Notes: generated from the letters alone by a model not told the origin. DNA of 64,000 nt from Pseudoponticoccus marisrubri (GCF_001482405.1 NZ_LPXO01000012.1:1-64000); one strand, 5' to 3'. Counted from the stretch's first letter, positions 45,121 to 54,871 are shown. Translations and numbers: made by a program.

Positions 45121-46341
45121 TCAGTCCTCTCGGCTCAGGCAGGAAACGAGTTCCACATGGGCGGACCAGCGGAACTGGTCAACCACCCGCACCCACTCCA
45201 ACCGATAGCCGCTGCGCGCCAGACACGCCACGTCGCGCGCATAGGTGACGGGGTTGCACGACACATAGGCGATGCGCGGCACGCCGGCACGGGCCAGCGC
45301 CTGGACCTGTGCCTCGGCCCCGGCGCGGGGCGGATCCAGCACCACGCCATCGAACCGCGCCAGCTCGTCGGGCAGAAGCGGGTTGCGGAACAGGTCGCGC
45401 GTCTCGGTCGTCACCTGTTTCAGCCCCTGCGCCTTGCGCCAACCCCGGTCGAGCGCCGCCAGCATCGGCCGCGCCCCCTCGACCGCGTGCACAGCCGCCC
45501 GGCCCGCCAGCGGCAACGCGAAAGTGCCGCAGCCCGAGAACAGGTCGGCCACCTGCCCCGCCCCTTCCAGCGCCTCAAGCACGCCTGCGACAAGCGCGGC
45601 TTCGCCTGGGGCCGTGGCCTGCAGGAAGGCCCCGGGCGGGGGCACCACATCGGCCGTGCCGAAACGCTGAAAGGGCGGTTTACGGGTCAGCGTCTCGTCG
45701 CCCCAGCTCAGCCGGGCAAGATCATGCGCCTCGACCAGCGTGGCGAGCTCCTGACGCAGCGCCGTGTCGATCGGCTTGCCGCCGCTGACCGCGACGTCCA
45801 GCCCGGACAGGCTGTCGGTCACGGTGACCGAGATCTCGGTCTTGCGGCTGGCTCCGGCCACGGCCAGCGCCTCGACCAGCGGCAGGGCGCCGGCGATGCG
45901 CGGCGTGACCACCCGGCAGTCTGGCACGGCGACGATCTCGTCGGAGCGTTTGCGGTGGAACCCGGCCAGCGCGCCCTTCTTGAGCCGCCGGGCCGAGAAC
46001 ACTGCCCGTCGGCGGCTGTGCGGTGGCGAGGTCTCGCAGCCCGTGATCGGCGCGGGCAGGCCCTGCGCCTCGAGCGCGCGGCGCAGCACCTCGGTCTTCC
46101 ACGTCTCGACGAAACTGTCCGAGGCGTGCTGCAACTGGCAGCCACCACAGGTCCTGGCGTGCCGGCAAGGTGGCGCGACGCGATCGGGCGACGGGGACAG
46201 GATGCGCGGCGCGGCAAGCACCTCGCCATCGAGGATCCCCTCGACCCGCTCGCCGGGCAGCGTGCCCGGCACGTAAAGCGGGCCCGGCGCGATGCCGTCG
46301 CCCTTGTGGCCAAGCCGCTCGATCTGCACCTGCCGGGTCAC
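45121..46341 (-). CDS. RNA uracil-C5 methyltransferase (RlmD/TrmA family)
   Basis: A 406-residue SAM-dependent enzyme making 5-methyluridine, probably in 23S rRNA. A shortened TRAM-like N-terminus (RLGHKGDGIA) precedes an Fe-S cluster site, CRHARTCGGC with a later Cys in PDCRVV. SAM binding is at LFSGCGTFALPLA, and catalysis at DPPRAG and VSCNPVTYARD. The start is GTG at 46341, with AGGAGGG six bases upstream. Which nucleotide is modified cannot be told. The sodium channel gene follows after two bases. Confidence 0.88.
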   Translation of the reverse strand: MTRQVQIERLGHKGDGIAPGPLYVPGTLPGERVEGILDGEVLAAPRILSPSPDRVAPPCRHARTCGGCQLQHASDSFVETWKTEVLRRALEAQGLPAPITGCETSPPHSRRRAVFSARRLKKGALAGFHRKRSDEIVAVPDCRVVTPRIAGALPLVEALAVAGASRKTEISVTVTDSLSGLDVAVSGGKPIDTALRQELATLVEAHDLARLSWGDETLTRKPPFQRFGTADVVPPPGAFLQATAPGEAALVAGVLEALEGAGQVADLFSGCGTFALPLAGRAAVHAVEGARPMLAALDRGWRKAQGLKQVTTETRDLFRNPLLPDELARFDGVVLDPPRAGAEAQVQALARAGVPRIAYVSCNPVTYARDVACLARSGYRLEWVRVVDQFRWSAHVELVSCLSRED

Positions 46342-46423
46342 GCCGCCCTCCTGAATCGCGCTTCGGTTCGGGGCAGAGCCATACAGCCCGCGCGGCACCG
46401 GCACCAGCCGGCGGGGCGCCTGC

Positions 46424-48256
46424 TCACTCCGCGGCGTCCTGCGCGCCGATGAAGCCGCCAGATTGCCGATCCCAGTAGCGCGCGTAGAGCCCACCCTGTT
46501 CCAGCAGCGCCTCATGGGTGCCCTGCTCGACCACGCGGCCGGCATCCAGCACGACGATCCGGTCCATCTGGGCGATGGTGGACAGGCGGTGCGCGATGGC
46601 CAGCACGGTCTTGCCGCGCATGACCTCCTGCAGGGCGCCCTGGATCTCGGCCTCGACCTCGCTGTCCAGCGCGCTGGTCGCCTCGTCCAGCACCAGCACC
46701 GGCGCGTCCTTGAGAATGGCACGGGCCAGCGCGATGCGCTGCCGCTGCCCGCCGGACAGCTTGACGCCGCGTTCGCCCAGCCGCGCGTCATAGCCGCTGC
46801 GCCCCTTGTGATCCTTCAGCTGGAGGATGAAATCATGCGCCGAGGCGCGGCGCGCGGCCTCGTGCACCTCTTCGACCGAGGCGCCGGGGCGACCGTAGCG
46901 GATGTTCTCCAGCGCCGAGCGGTTGAACATCGAGGTTTCCTGCCGCACCACGGCGACCGCCTCGCGCAGGGCGCTTTGTGTCAGGTCACGGATATCGGTG
47001 CGCCCCAGCAGGATGCGGCCCTGTTCCACGTCGTACAGCCGCAAGAGCAGCGACACGGCGGTCGACTTCCCTGCACCCGAGGCGCCGACCAGCGCGACCT
47101 TCTCACCCTCGTTCAGGGTCAGGTCGAAATCGTGCAGCGCGTGGCTTTCGCCGCCATAGGCAAAGCCCACCTGCTCGAAACGGATCGCGCCGCCTTCGGC
47201 CCTGTCCCGCGCATCCGGCCGGTCGGTGATCTCCAGCGGGACATTGAGCGTCTCGACCCCGTCCTGCATCTCGCCGATATTGGTGAAGATGGTCATCGCC
47301 ACGCGGCCCAGCCGGTTGGTCAGCATGGACAGGCGCGTGGTCACCATCGCGGTCATGGCAATGTCGCCCGCGGTGGCCTGCCCCAGCGTCCACAGGTACA
47401 GCGCGCCCAGGATCGACACCAGCGGCAGGATGCCCCCCAGCGTCATCAGCACCATCCGGAACACGGCCGACAATTCTCCGAAGGACAGCGCGCGCTGGCG
47501 GAAATCCTGCAGCGCCTCGCGCGTGGCGCGGTCCTCGTCATCGTCACGGGCAAACAGCTTGACCGTGGTGATATTGGTCAGCGTGTCGACGATCTGCCCG
47601 GTGACCTGCGTGCGCGCCCCGGCGCGTGCGGCCGAGCGGACCTGCACGCGCGGAATGAAATAGCGCAGCGCCGCGACGTAGAGCACCGCCCAGATCACGA
47701 AGACCAGCAGCAGCCGTCCGTCGATCGCCCCGATCAGGACGAAGGCGCCGGCAAACATGGCCAGCGCATAGACCAGCACGTCCGAGACCTCGATCACCAG
47801 ATCCGTCAGCGCCCGCGCCGTCTGAAGCGCCTTCTGGCTGATGCGCCCGGCAAAATCATTCTCGAAGAAGCGCAGCGAATGACCGGTGACATGCCGGTTC
47901 AGCCGGCTGAGCACCATGGGAAACAGGTTCGGGCCCAGCAGGACGCCGGTCACGCCCGCGTCAAAAATGAAGATCAGCGGGCGGATCAGCAGGAAGAAGG
48001 CCACGCCGAACAGGATCAGCGGCCAGAAGGCCCAGAAATCCCCCGGCCCCTGCGCCGCGGCGCTGTCGATGACCCAGCCGGTGAAGCGCGCCGCCACCAG
48101 TTCCGAGATGCCGGTCAGGAAGGTGACGAAGAAGGACAGGAAGATCGCCCGCTCGGCCCCTTTCAGCGCCCAGCGCGAGAAGGGCCAGAGCGCGCGCGGT
48201 GGCGGACCGTCGGCCGGCGCGAACGGGTCGATCAGGTTCAGCACGTTGCGGATCAC
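46424..48256 (-). CDS. ABC exporter, third of three tandem paralogues
   Basis: A 610-residue half-transporter: about six membrane helices in residues 30-320 and one ATPase domain. Walker A is GASGAGKST, signature [10 protein letters not shown], Walker B VLVLDEATSALD, and H-loop AHRLS. The GTG start overlaps the previous gene's stop (GTGA). It shares the family's LIDPF opening and the WDRQSGGFIGAQDAAE ending with the two upstream paralogues. Lipid or drug export is typical; the cargo is unknown. Confidence 0.85.
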   Translation of the reverse strand: MIRNVLNLIDPFAPADGPPPRALWPFSRWALKGAERAIFLSFFVTFLTGISELVAARFTGWVIDSAAAQGPGDFWAFWPLILFGVAFFLLIRPLIFIFDAGVTGVLLGPNLFPMVLSRLNRHVTGHSLRFFENDFAGRISQKALQTARALTDLVIEVSDVLVYALAMFAGAFVLIGAIDGRLLLVFVIWAVLYVAALRYFIPRVQVRSAARAGARTQVTGQIVDTLTNITTVKLFARDDDEDRATREALQDFRQRALSFGELSAVFRMVLMTLGGILPLVSILGALYLWTLGQATAGDIAMTAMVTTRLSMLTNRLGRVAMTIFTNIGEMQDGVETLNVPLEITDRPDARDRAEGGAIRFEQVGFAYGGESHALHDFDLTLNEGEKVALVGASGAGKSTAVSLLLRLYDVEQGRILLGRTDIRDLTQSALREAVAVVRQETSMFNRSALENIRYGRPGASVEEVHEAARRASAHDFILQLKDHKGRSGYDARLGERGVKLSGGQRQRIALARAILKDAPVLVLDEATSALDSEVEAEIQGALQEVMRGKTVLAIAHRLSTIAQMDRIVVLDAGRVVEQGTHEALLEQGGLYARYWDRQSGGFIGAQDAAE

Positions 48257-50124
48257 TCGGCCGCCTCTTGCGGCGCGTCATCGCCGAGGAACCCGCCGGA
48301 CTGCCGCTCCCAGTAGCGGGCATAGAGCCCGCCGGCCTCGAGCAGGTCCTCGTGGGTGCCTTCCTCGACGATCTGCCCGGCATCCATCACGATGATCCGG
48401 TCCATGCTGGAGATGGTCGACAGGCGGTGCGCGATGGCCAGCACGGTCTTGCCCTCCATCACGCGGGTCAGCGCCTCCTGGATCGCGGCCTCGACCTCGC
48501 TGTCCAGCGCGCTGGTCGCCTCGTCCAGCACGAGGATCGGCGCGTCCTTGAGAATGGCGCGGGCCAGCGCGATGCGCTGGCGCTGCCCACCCGACAGCTT
48601 GACGCCGCGCTCGCCCAGATGCGCCTCGTAGCCCTGCCGGCCCGCGCCGTCGCGCAGCTCGCGGATGAACGCGTCGGCCTCGGCGCGACGGGCGGCGGCG
48701 ATCACCTCGGCATCCGTGGCATCGGGCCGGCCATAGCGGATATTGTCCATGGCCGAGCGGTTGAACATGGCGGTTTCCTGCGTGACCATGCCGATCTGGC
48801 GGCGCAGGCTTTCCTGCGTCACCTGCGACACGTTCTGCCCGTCGATCCGGACCGCGCCGCCCTCGGCGTCGTAGAGCCGCAAGAGCAGCGCCACCAGCGT
48901 CGATTTGCCCGCCCCCGAGGCGCCGACAATGGCCAGCTTCTCGCCCGGGGCGATGGTCAGGTCGATGCCCAGCGCGCCGCCGCTTTCGCCGCCATAGGTG
49001 AATTCCACATGGTCATAGCGGATCTCGCCGTCGGTCACCTGCAGCTCGGCCGCGTCGGGCGCATCGGTCAGGTCATGCGGGACCGACAGGGTGACCATGC
49101 CGTCCTCGACCTCGCCCAGGTGGCCATAGATGACCATCAGCGTGAAGCTGATCCAGCCGGTCATCTGCGCCAACCGGATGGTCACGGCACCCACTGCGGC
49201 GATGTCGCCCGGGGTCACGCCACCGGCACGCATGGCGATGGCCGCCCCCACCATAACCACGGGCAGAAGCCCCGCGATGAAGATCAGGCCAAGGCGGAAG
49301 GCGGTCTGCGCCTCGCCGAAATGCATGGTCTTGTCGCGCAGCTCGGACATGGCGCCCAGCGCCATGCGGTCTTCCTGCGCGCCGCCGGCAAACAGCTTGA
49401 CCGTCTTGATGTTCGAGATCGTGTCGACCACCTGCCCCGTCACCATGGCCTGCGCCTCGGCCCGCCGGGCCGAGCGCGCGCGGATCAGCGGCAGCATCAC
49501 GCGCAGGAAGGAGAGGTAAAGCGCGAACCACAGCGCAAGGAACAGCAGCAGCCACGGGCTGATCGCGCCCAAGAGCACCGCGGTGCCCGCAACGGTGGCC
49601 AGGCCGAAGGTCACGGCGTTGACGCTTTCGACCACGATCTCGGTCAGCGAGCGCGCGGCCTGCATCTTCTTCTGCGCCACGCGGCCCGCGAAATCGTTGT
49701 CGAAGAAACTGACCGACTGGTCGATGGTCCAGCGATAGAGCCGCGCCAGCACCAGCTTGAAGATGTTGGGCCCGATCATCACGGCCTGCGTCAGGGCCAA
49801 GCCCCCGAACAGCAGCGGCCGCGCGATCAGCAGCAGCGCCATCGCCCCGGCGATCAGCCAACCATAGCTGCCAAGGAAACCGGCATCGGTAGCCGGGGCC
49901 GCCACGGCGTCCACCACGAGGCCCAGCAGGTACATCGAGGCGACCTCGGTGATCCCGGCCGCGACCGAGATCGCGACCCCCACCCAGATCACGGTCCAGC
50001 CGCCCTGCAGGGCCCAGGCCATGAAGGGGCGCAGCGTGTCGGGCGGCGGGCCTTCGGCCGGGCGCTCGGGGTCGATCAGGTTGCCCGCGCGATGCACGAG
50101 CCTTTGAAACAGGGCTTTCATCAT
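48253..50124 (-). CDS. ABC exporter, second of three tandem paralogues
   Basis: A 623-residue half-transporter with six predicted membrane helices and a C-terminal ATPase: Walker A GASGAGKST, signature [16 protein letters not shown], Walker B LVLDEATSALD. It shares the FFDNDFAGRVAQ coupling region with its neighbours (WFENDFAGRIANR and FFENDFAGRISQK). Both ends overlap neighbours by four bases. It might pair with either neighbour as a heterodimer or act alone. Confidence 0.85.
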   Translation of the reverse strand: MMKALFQRLVHRAGNLIDPERPAEGPPPDTLRPFMAWALQGGWTVIWVGVAISVAAGITEVASMYLLGLVVDAVAAPATDAGFLGSYGWLIAGAMALLLIARPLLFGGLALTQAVMIGPNIFKLVLARLYRWTIDQSVSFFDNDFAGRVAQKKMQAARSLTEIVVESVNAVTFGLATVAGTAVLLGAISPWLLLFLALWFALYLSFLRVMLPLIRARSARRAEAQAMVTGQVVDTISNIKTVKLFAGGAQEDRMALGAMSELRDKTMHFGEAQTAFRLGLIFIAGLLPVVMVGAAIAMRAGGVTPGDIAAVGAVTIRLAQMTGWISFTLMVIYGHLGEVEDGMVTLSVPHDLTDAPDAAELQVTDGEIRYDHVEFTYGGESGGALGIDLTIAPGEKLAIVGASGAGKSTLVALLLRLYDAEGGAVRIDGQNVSQVTQESLRRQIGMVTQETAMFNRSAMDNIRYGRPDATDAEVIAAARRAEADAFIRELRDGAGRQGYEAHLGERGVKLSGGQRQRIALARAILKDAPILVLDEATSALDSEVEAAIQEALTRVMEGKTVLAIAHRLSTISSMDRIIVMDAGQIVEEGTHEDLLEAGGLYARYWERQSGGFLGDDAPQEAAE

Positions 50125-51965
50125 TCCGCCGCCTTGGTGTCGGGGTCCAGGAACCCGCCGGATTGGCGCGCCCAGAAACTGGCATAGAGGCCATCCATGG
50201 ACAAAAGCGCGTCGTGGCTGCCTTGTTCCACGATGCGTCCCTGATCCATCACGAGGATCCGGTCCATTTGCGCAATTGTGCTCAAACGGTGGGCAATGGC
50301 AATGACCGTTTTTCCCTGCATCATCCCGTAAAGCGTCGTCTGGATCGCGGCCTCGACCTCGCTGTCCAGCGCGCTGGTCGCCTCGTCCAGCAGCAGGATC
50401 GGCGCGTCCTTGAGGATCACGCGGGCCAGCGTGACCCGCTGGCGCTGCCCGCCCGACAGCTTGACGCCGCGCTCGCCGACAAAGGCGTCATAGCCGCGCC
50501 GCCCCTGCGGATCCTCGAGATCGAGGATGAACTCATGCGCCTGCGCCTGTTTCGCCGCGGCGATCATCTGGTCCTCGGTCGCGTCGGGCCGGCCATAGAG
50601 GATGTTGTCGCGCACCGAGCGGTGCAGAAGCGCGCTGTCCTGCTGGACCATGCCGATCCGCGACCGCAGGCTTTCCTGCGTGACCTCCGAGATATCCTGC
50701 CCGTCGATCAGGATACGACCGTCCTCGACATCGTAGAAGCGCAACAGAAGCTTCACCAGCGTCGACTTTCCGGCGCCCGAGCGGCCCACCAGCCCGATCT
50801 TCTCGCCCGGTCGAATGGTCAGAGAGACCTGGTCGAGCCCGCCGCTGCCGCGCCCGTAATGGTGCGACAGGGACTGGATCTCGATCCGCCCTTCGGTCAG
50901 CTCCAGCCGTTTTGCATCGGGCTTGTCGGTCAGCGAGATCGGCTGCGCGATGGTCTCCATCCCCTCGGCGACGACGCCCAGCTCGCGGAAGAAGGTGGTC
51001 AGCGCCCACATGATCCACCCGGTCATCGAGTTCAGCCGCAGCGTCAGCGCGGTCGCCGCCGCCACCGCCCCGGTCGAGGCCGCGCCCTGCATCCACAGCG
51101 CGATGGCCAGCCCGACCACGCCCACGATCAGCAGCCCGTTCAGGATCATCAGGGCGACGTCCATGATGGTATAGAGCCGCATTTCCCGCATGAAGGTGTC
51201 GCGGGTGACGTCGATCGCCTCTTTCGCATAGGCCAGTTCGCGGTCGTGATGGGCGAACATCTTGACCGAATGGATGTTGGTATAGCTGTCCACGACGCGC
51301 CCGGTGACCTGGCTGCGCGCATCCGAGGCCGCCTTGGAGGCCGGGCCCACGCGCCGGATCGTCCAGCGCATCAGTAGCGCATAAAGCACCAGCCAGAGCA
51401 CCAAGGGCCCGATCAGCCACGGGTCGGCATCGCCCAGCAGCACCAGCGCACCCACCACGTAGGCCAGTGAAAAGGTGATCGCGTCGAAGACCTGGAACAC
51501 CGCCTCGCCCGCGGCGGGCGGGGTCTGCATGATGCGGTTGGCGATCCGGCCGGCAAAGTCGTTCTCGAACCAGCCGACGGACTGGCGCAGCACATGCGCA
51601 TGGGCCCGCCAGCGGATCAGCGTGCCGAAATTCGGCAGGATCGTCTGGTTCAGCAGCAGCACGTCCACCGTCTGGATCAACGGCCGCAGGAACAGGATGA
51701 ACAGCGCCAGCGCGATCAGCCACGTGCCATGCGTCTCCCAGACCTGCTCGGGCCCGGCAGACAGGATGTCCACGACCCAGCCCATGGCCCAGATCAGCCC
51801 GATCTCGACCGCGGCCACGATGATCGACATCACCGTGGCCCAGGCAAAGATGCGGCGGAAGGGCTGGGCATAGGCCAGCATGAAGGGCAACAGCCGCGTT
51901 GGCGGCGTGTCGGTTTCGCGATAGGCGCAATAGGGATCAACGAGGTTCTCGAAAAAACGAAACAT
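50121..51965 (-). CDS. ABC exporter, first of three tandem paralogues
   Basis: A 614-residue half-transporter with six predicted membrane helices and a C-terminal ATPase: Walker A GRSGAGKST, signature [15 protein letters not shown], Walker B LLLDEATSALD, H-loop AHRLS. It opens the three-gene operon; the next gene overlaps by ATGA. All catalytic residues appear intact in all three, unlike heterodimers with one degenerate site. A short ORF with a good ribosome site lies in its leader. Confidence 0.85.
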   Translation of the reverse strand: MFRFFENLVDPYCAYRETDTPPTRLLPFMLAYAQPFRRIFAWATVMSIIVAAVEIGLIWAMGWVVDILSAGPEQVWETHGTWLIALALFILFLRPLIQTVDVLLLNQTILPNFGTLIRWRAHAHVLRQSVGWFENDFAGRIANRIMQTPPAAGEAVFQVFDAITFSLAYVVGALVLLGDADPWLIGPLVLWLVLYALLMRWTIRRVGPASKAASDARSQVTGRVVDSYTNIHSVKMFAHHDRELAYAKEAIDVTRDTFMREMRLYTIMDVALMILNGLLIVGVVGLAIALWMQGAASTGAVAAATALTLRLNSMTGWIMWALTTFFRELGVVAEGMETIAQPISLTDKPDAKRLELTEGRIEIQSLSHHYGRGSGGLDQVSLTIRPGEKIGLVGRSGAGKSTLVKLLLRFYDVEDGRILIDGQDISEVTQESLRSRIGMVQQDSALLHRSVRDNILYGRPDATEDQMIAAAKQAQAHEFILDLEDPQGRRGYDAFVGERGVKLSGGQRQRVTLARVILKDAPILLLDEATSALDSEVEAAIQTTLYGMMQGKTVIAIAHRLSTIAQMDRILVMDQGRIVEQGSHDALLSMDGLYASFWARQSGGFLDPDTKAAE

Positions 51966-52042
51966 ATCGGGGGCTCCGAATGAGCTAATCAGGACATGGA
52001 TGGAATACGGGCGCCAGGACGCACCCGCACGTGCAGGCTGTC

Positions 52043-52078
52043 TCAGGCGAAGCTGGTCAGGATCCTGTCACGCACCAT
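52043..52078 (-). CDS. Possible 11-residue leader ORF before the ABC exporter operon
   Basis: On the minus strand GAGGGAG is followed by two adjacent ATG codons (52081 and 52078) and a frame MVRDRILTSFA ending in TGA at 52043. The second ATG has the better spacing. It lies 78 bases before the first exporter gene and after the CCA gene. A nearby CCTGCACGTGCGGG hairpin could pair with translation of this ORF in an attenuation-like control. Homology cannot be judged at this length. Confidence 0.25.
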   Translation of the reverse strand: MVRDRILTSFA

Positions 52079-52132
52079 CATGTCTCCCTCGATATGAGTC
52101 GATTTTCCTTTTAGCCCAGCCTGCCCGTCCTG

Positions 52133-53296
52133 TCACCCTTCCGGGAGGGTGGCCAGAAGTGCGGGCTTGTCGAGCGTGAAGCCCGAGGCGATCCAGCGCG
52201 CTTCCAGTGCGCGCAGCGCCTCGCCCAGCGCGGCGCCCTTGTAGGCCGGCATAAGGTCGCGGGCCGTGACCGGACAGCGGGCTTGCGCGGCGGCCTCCAG
52301 CCCCGACAAGGCATCGGGCGCCAGCGGCTGTTCCAGCGTCGCGGCGCGCAGCACCAGCACGTCCCGCGCGGTGGCGGCGCCGTGGCGATAGGCGATCTCG
52401 GCCCCGCTGGCCGTCTGCGGCACCAGCGCGTGGAACAGGTCCAGCACCTTCTGCCGTGCCTTGGACAGGCGCAGCGCCGCGCCATCGGCGAACCCGGTCG
52501 CCGCCAGCCGGCGCAGCGGATCCGGCTCCAGCCCCACTTGCGTTTCCAGCAGCCGCAGCGGGCCCAGCGCCCGGGCCGAGCCACCGGGCAGCACGTGGGG
52601 CAGCACGCCGACCCGCTCCATCACCGAGACGGCCATGACAGGATCCGGCGCGGCAAGAATCTTGAGCATCTCGCCGCCCACCCGCTCACGCGAGAGCGTG
52701 TCCAGCCCGTCGAGATTGCCCGCGATCGCGGCCAGCGCCTCGGGGTCCATGCCGGTTTCGGGGTCGCCATACCAGGCGGAGAAGCGGAAGAAGCGCAGGA
52801 TGCGCAGGTAATCCTCGCGGATGCGACGATCGGCATCCTCGATGAAGCGCACGCGCCGGGCGTGCAGGTCCGGCAGCCCCCCCAGCGGGTCGACCAGCTG
52901 CCCGTCGCGCGCGGCATATAGCGCATTCATGGTGAAATCGCGGCGCACGGCATCCTGCGCGATGTCATCGGCAAAGCGCACCACGGCGCGGCGGCCATCG
53001 GTTTCGACATCGGCCCGGTAGGTGGTGACCTCGAACCCCTCGCCCGCGACGACGATCGTCACCGTGCCATGGTCGATCCCCGTCGGCACCGCTTTCAGGC
53101 CCGCGGCTTTGGCCAGTTCCATCACCCGTTCCGGCCGCGCGTCGGTCGAGATGTCGACGTCCGAAACGGCCACGCCCAGAAGCGCGTTGCGCACGCAGCC
53201 GCCCACGGCAAAGCCCTCATGCCCTGCGGCCTCAAGCATGCCCAGCACGGTCTGCGTGCCCGTCCCGCTCAGCCAGTCGCCCGTGACGCGCGTCAC
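52133..53296 (-). CDS. cca: CCA-adding tRNA nucleotidyltransferase
   Basis: A 387-residue enzyme that builds or repairs the CCA end of tRNA, or a close poly(A) polymerase relative. The nucleotidyltransferase motifs are FAVGGCVRNALLG and VSDVDISTDA (two metal Asp), then RRDFTMNALYA and the RNA-binding RIREDYLRILRFFRFSAWYG. No HD phosphodiesterase domain is seen. The GTG start at 53296 lies in the stop of the upstream Nudix gene (GTGA). The long-open frame upstream is the complement of no known gene and is ignored. Confidence 0.9.
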   Translation of the reverse strand: MTRVTGDWLSGTGTQTVLGMLEAAGHEGFAVGGCVRNALLGVAVSDVDISTDARPERVMELAKAAGLKAVPTGIDHGTVTIVVAGEGFEVTTYRADVETDGRRAVVRFADDIAQDAVRRDFTMNALYAARDGQLVDPLGGLPDLHARRVRFIEDADRRIREDYLRILRFFRFSAWYGDPETGMDPEALAAIAGNLDGLDTLSRERVGGEMLKILAAPDPVMAVSVMERVGVLPHVLPGGSARALGPLRLLETQVGLEPDPLRRLAATGFADGAALRLSKARQKVLDLFHALVPQTASGAEIAYRHGAATARDVLVLRAATLEQPLAPDALSGLEAAAQARCPVTARDLMPAYKGAALGEALRALEARWIASGFTLDKPALLATLPEG

Positions 53297-53895
53297 GCTT
53301 GCACCTGTTCGGCCAGCCCCCGCAGCATCCGCGCGGTGGCACCCCAGATATAGTAGGGCCCGAAGGGTGCGGTGTAATAGAGCCGCCTTTGCCCGCGCCA
53401 ACGCCGGCCCTGCACGGAATAGCGCGCGGGGTTCATGACATGGGCAAAGGGCACGGTGAACACTTCTTCGACCTCGCCCGGCTCGGGCCGGGGCGTGAAG
53501 GGCCCGGTCACCAGCCCGATCACCGGCGTCACGAGGAAACCGGTCACCGTCTCGTGCGGCGGCAAGGTGCCCAGCACCTGCACCGCCTGCGGATCAAGCG
53601 CGACCTCCTCATGCGCCTCGCGCAGAGCGGCCGCCACCTCGTCGGCATCCACGGGGTCGACCTTGCCTCCCGGAAAGGCGATCTGGCCGGGATGGTGCTT
53701 GAGCCGGGACGAGCGCTTGGTCAGCACGAGGTCCAGACCGTCCCCACTCTCGACGAACGCGGCCAGCACGCCGGCCGGGCGCAGCTTGCGCGTCGGCGGC
53801 AGGACCGTGTCGGGGTTCAGGTCGAAATCCGACGACGCGTCCCGATCCGCCGCGATGGCACGGCGCAGGGCCGCGACCTGCTCACTGGTCGCCAT
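53293..53895 (-). CDS. Nudix hydrolase, CoA pyrophosphatase type
   Basis: A 200-residue hydrolase. The motif VLTKRSSRLKHHPGQIAFPGG before the Nudix box is the mark of the CoA-diphosphatase group (NudL/Nudt7 type). The box reads GGKVDPVDADEVAAALREAHEEVAL, written here in its parts: GGKVD, then REAHEEVAL. It would split CoA to phosphopantetheine and 3',5'-ADP. It overlaps hslO by 14 bases and cca by four. Confidence 0.88.
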   Translation of the reverse strand: MATSEQVAALRRAIAADRDASSDFDLNPDTVLPPTRKLRPAGVLAAFVESGDGLDLVLTKRSSRLKHHPGQIAFPGGKVDPVDADEVAAALREAHEEVALDPQAVQVLGTLPPHETVTGFLVTPVIGLVTGPFTPRPEPGEVEEVFTVPFAHVMNPARYSVQGRRWRGQRRLYYTAPFGPYYIWGATARMLRGLAEQVQA

Positions 53896-54871
53896 CGCCG
53901 GCCTCGAAACCCACGCTCGCGGGGTCCAGCCGGTAGTGGGCCCCGCAGAACTGGCAATCCGCGGTCACCTGCCCGTCCTCCGTGGTCATCTTCTCGATGT
54001 CGCGCGCCGAGTAGATCGACAGGCTCTGGCGCACGCGGTCTTCCGAGCAGGTGCAGCCGAAACGCACCGGCTGCGCATCGAAGACCCGCGGCTGTTCCTC
54101 GTGAAACAGGCGCACCAGCAGGTCGGTCGATGTGACATTGGGCCCGATCAGCTCCAGCTCCTCGACGGTCTGCAGATGCGCGTTGACCCGAGACCAGTTC
54201 TCGTCCGCATCGTCGCCCACCAGGTCCTTCGCCTCGAGCAGGCCGCCCTCGCCCGATCCGCCATCCTTGGCGAAGGGCGAGGCCTTGGGCATGTGCTGCA
54301 GCATGATGCCGCCGGCGCGCCAATGCTCCTCCGTGCCCGGCTCGGACGAGCGGCCATAGCTGAGCGCGAAGACGGTGGGCAGCTGCTCGGACTGCGCGAA
54401 ATAGGAGGCGGCGCAATCCGACAGGCTGGAGCCCGCCACGGGCGTGATGCCCTGATAGGGTGTCATGCCTTTGCCCTGGTCGATCAGTACGGCGAAATAG
54501 CCCTCGCCCAGCTGTTCGAACCCGGGTTTGTCATCCTCGACGCGGTCGCGGTCAAAGCTGGCATAGGCGCGGATGCGGGCCGGCTGGCCCTCGGCCTCGG
54601 GGCCGAAGTAATCGGTGGCGATCATCCGAACGGGGCCGTTGGTCTGCACCTGCAGCGACAGTTTCCAGCGCAGCTTGATCGTCTGGCCGATCAGCGCGGT
54701 CAGCAGGGTCATTTCCGCGATCAGCGCCTCGACCGCGGGCGGGTAATCATGTTGTTTCAGCACACCGCTCAAGACCCCGTCGAGGCGGGCCACGCGCCCG
54801 CGCATGTCGGAGCGGTCCAGCTGAAAGGGCAGGACGGTGTCGTCCCAGGCGAGTTTGGTACCGAGGCTCAT
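53882..54871 (-). CDS. hslO: Redox-activated chaperone Hsp33
   Basis: A 329-residue cytosolic holdase that is switched on by oxidation and unfolding. The zinc-binding switch is at the C-terminus: FGCTCSEDRV, then DCQFCGAHY (CxC and CxxC). The N-terminal part has FQLDRSDMRGRVARL and SGSSL-like SLSDCAASYF segments. Length is slightly above the enterobacterial form. The start at 54871 has AAGGA upstream. It is divergent from a Nudix gene across 77 bases that contain TCATATATGA. Confidence 0.92.
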   Translation of the reverse strand: MSLGTKLAWDDTVLPFQLDRSDMRGRVARLDGVLSGVLKQHDYPPAVEALIAEMTLLTALIGQTIKLRWKLSLQVQTNGPVRMIATDYFGPEAEGQPARIRAYASFDRDRVEDDKPGFEQLGEGYFAVLIDQGKGMTPYQGITPVAGSSLSDCAASYFAQSEQLPTVFALSYGRSSEPGTEEHWRAGGIMLQHMPKASPFAKDGGSGEGGLLEAKDLVGDDADENWSRVNAHLQTVEELELIGPNVTSTDLLVRLFHEEQPRVFDAQPVRFGCTCSEDRVRQSLSIYSARDIEKMTTEDGQVTADCQFCGAHYRLDPASVGFEAGDGDQ

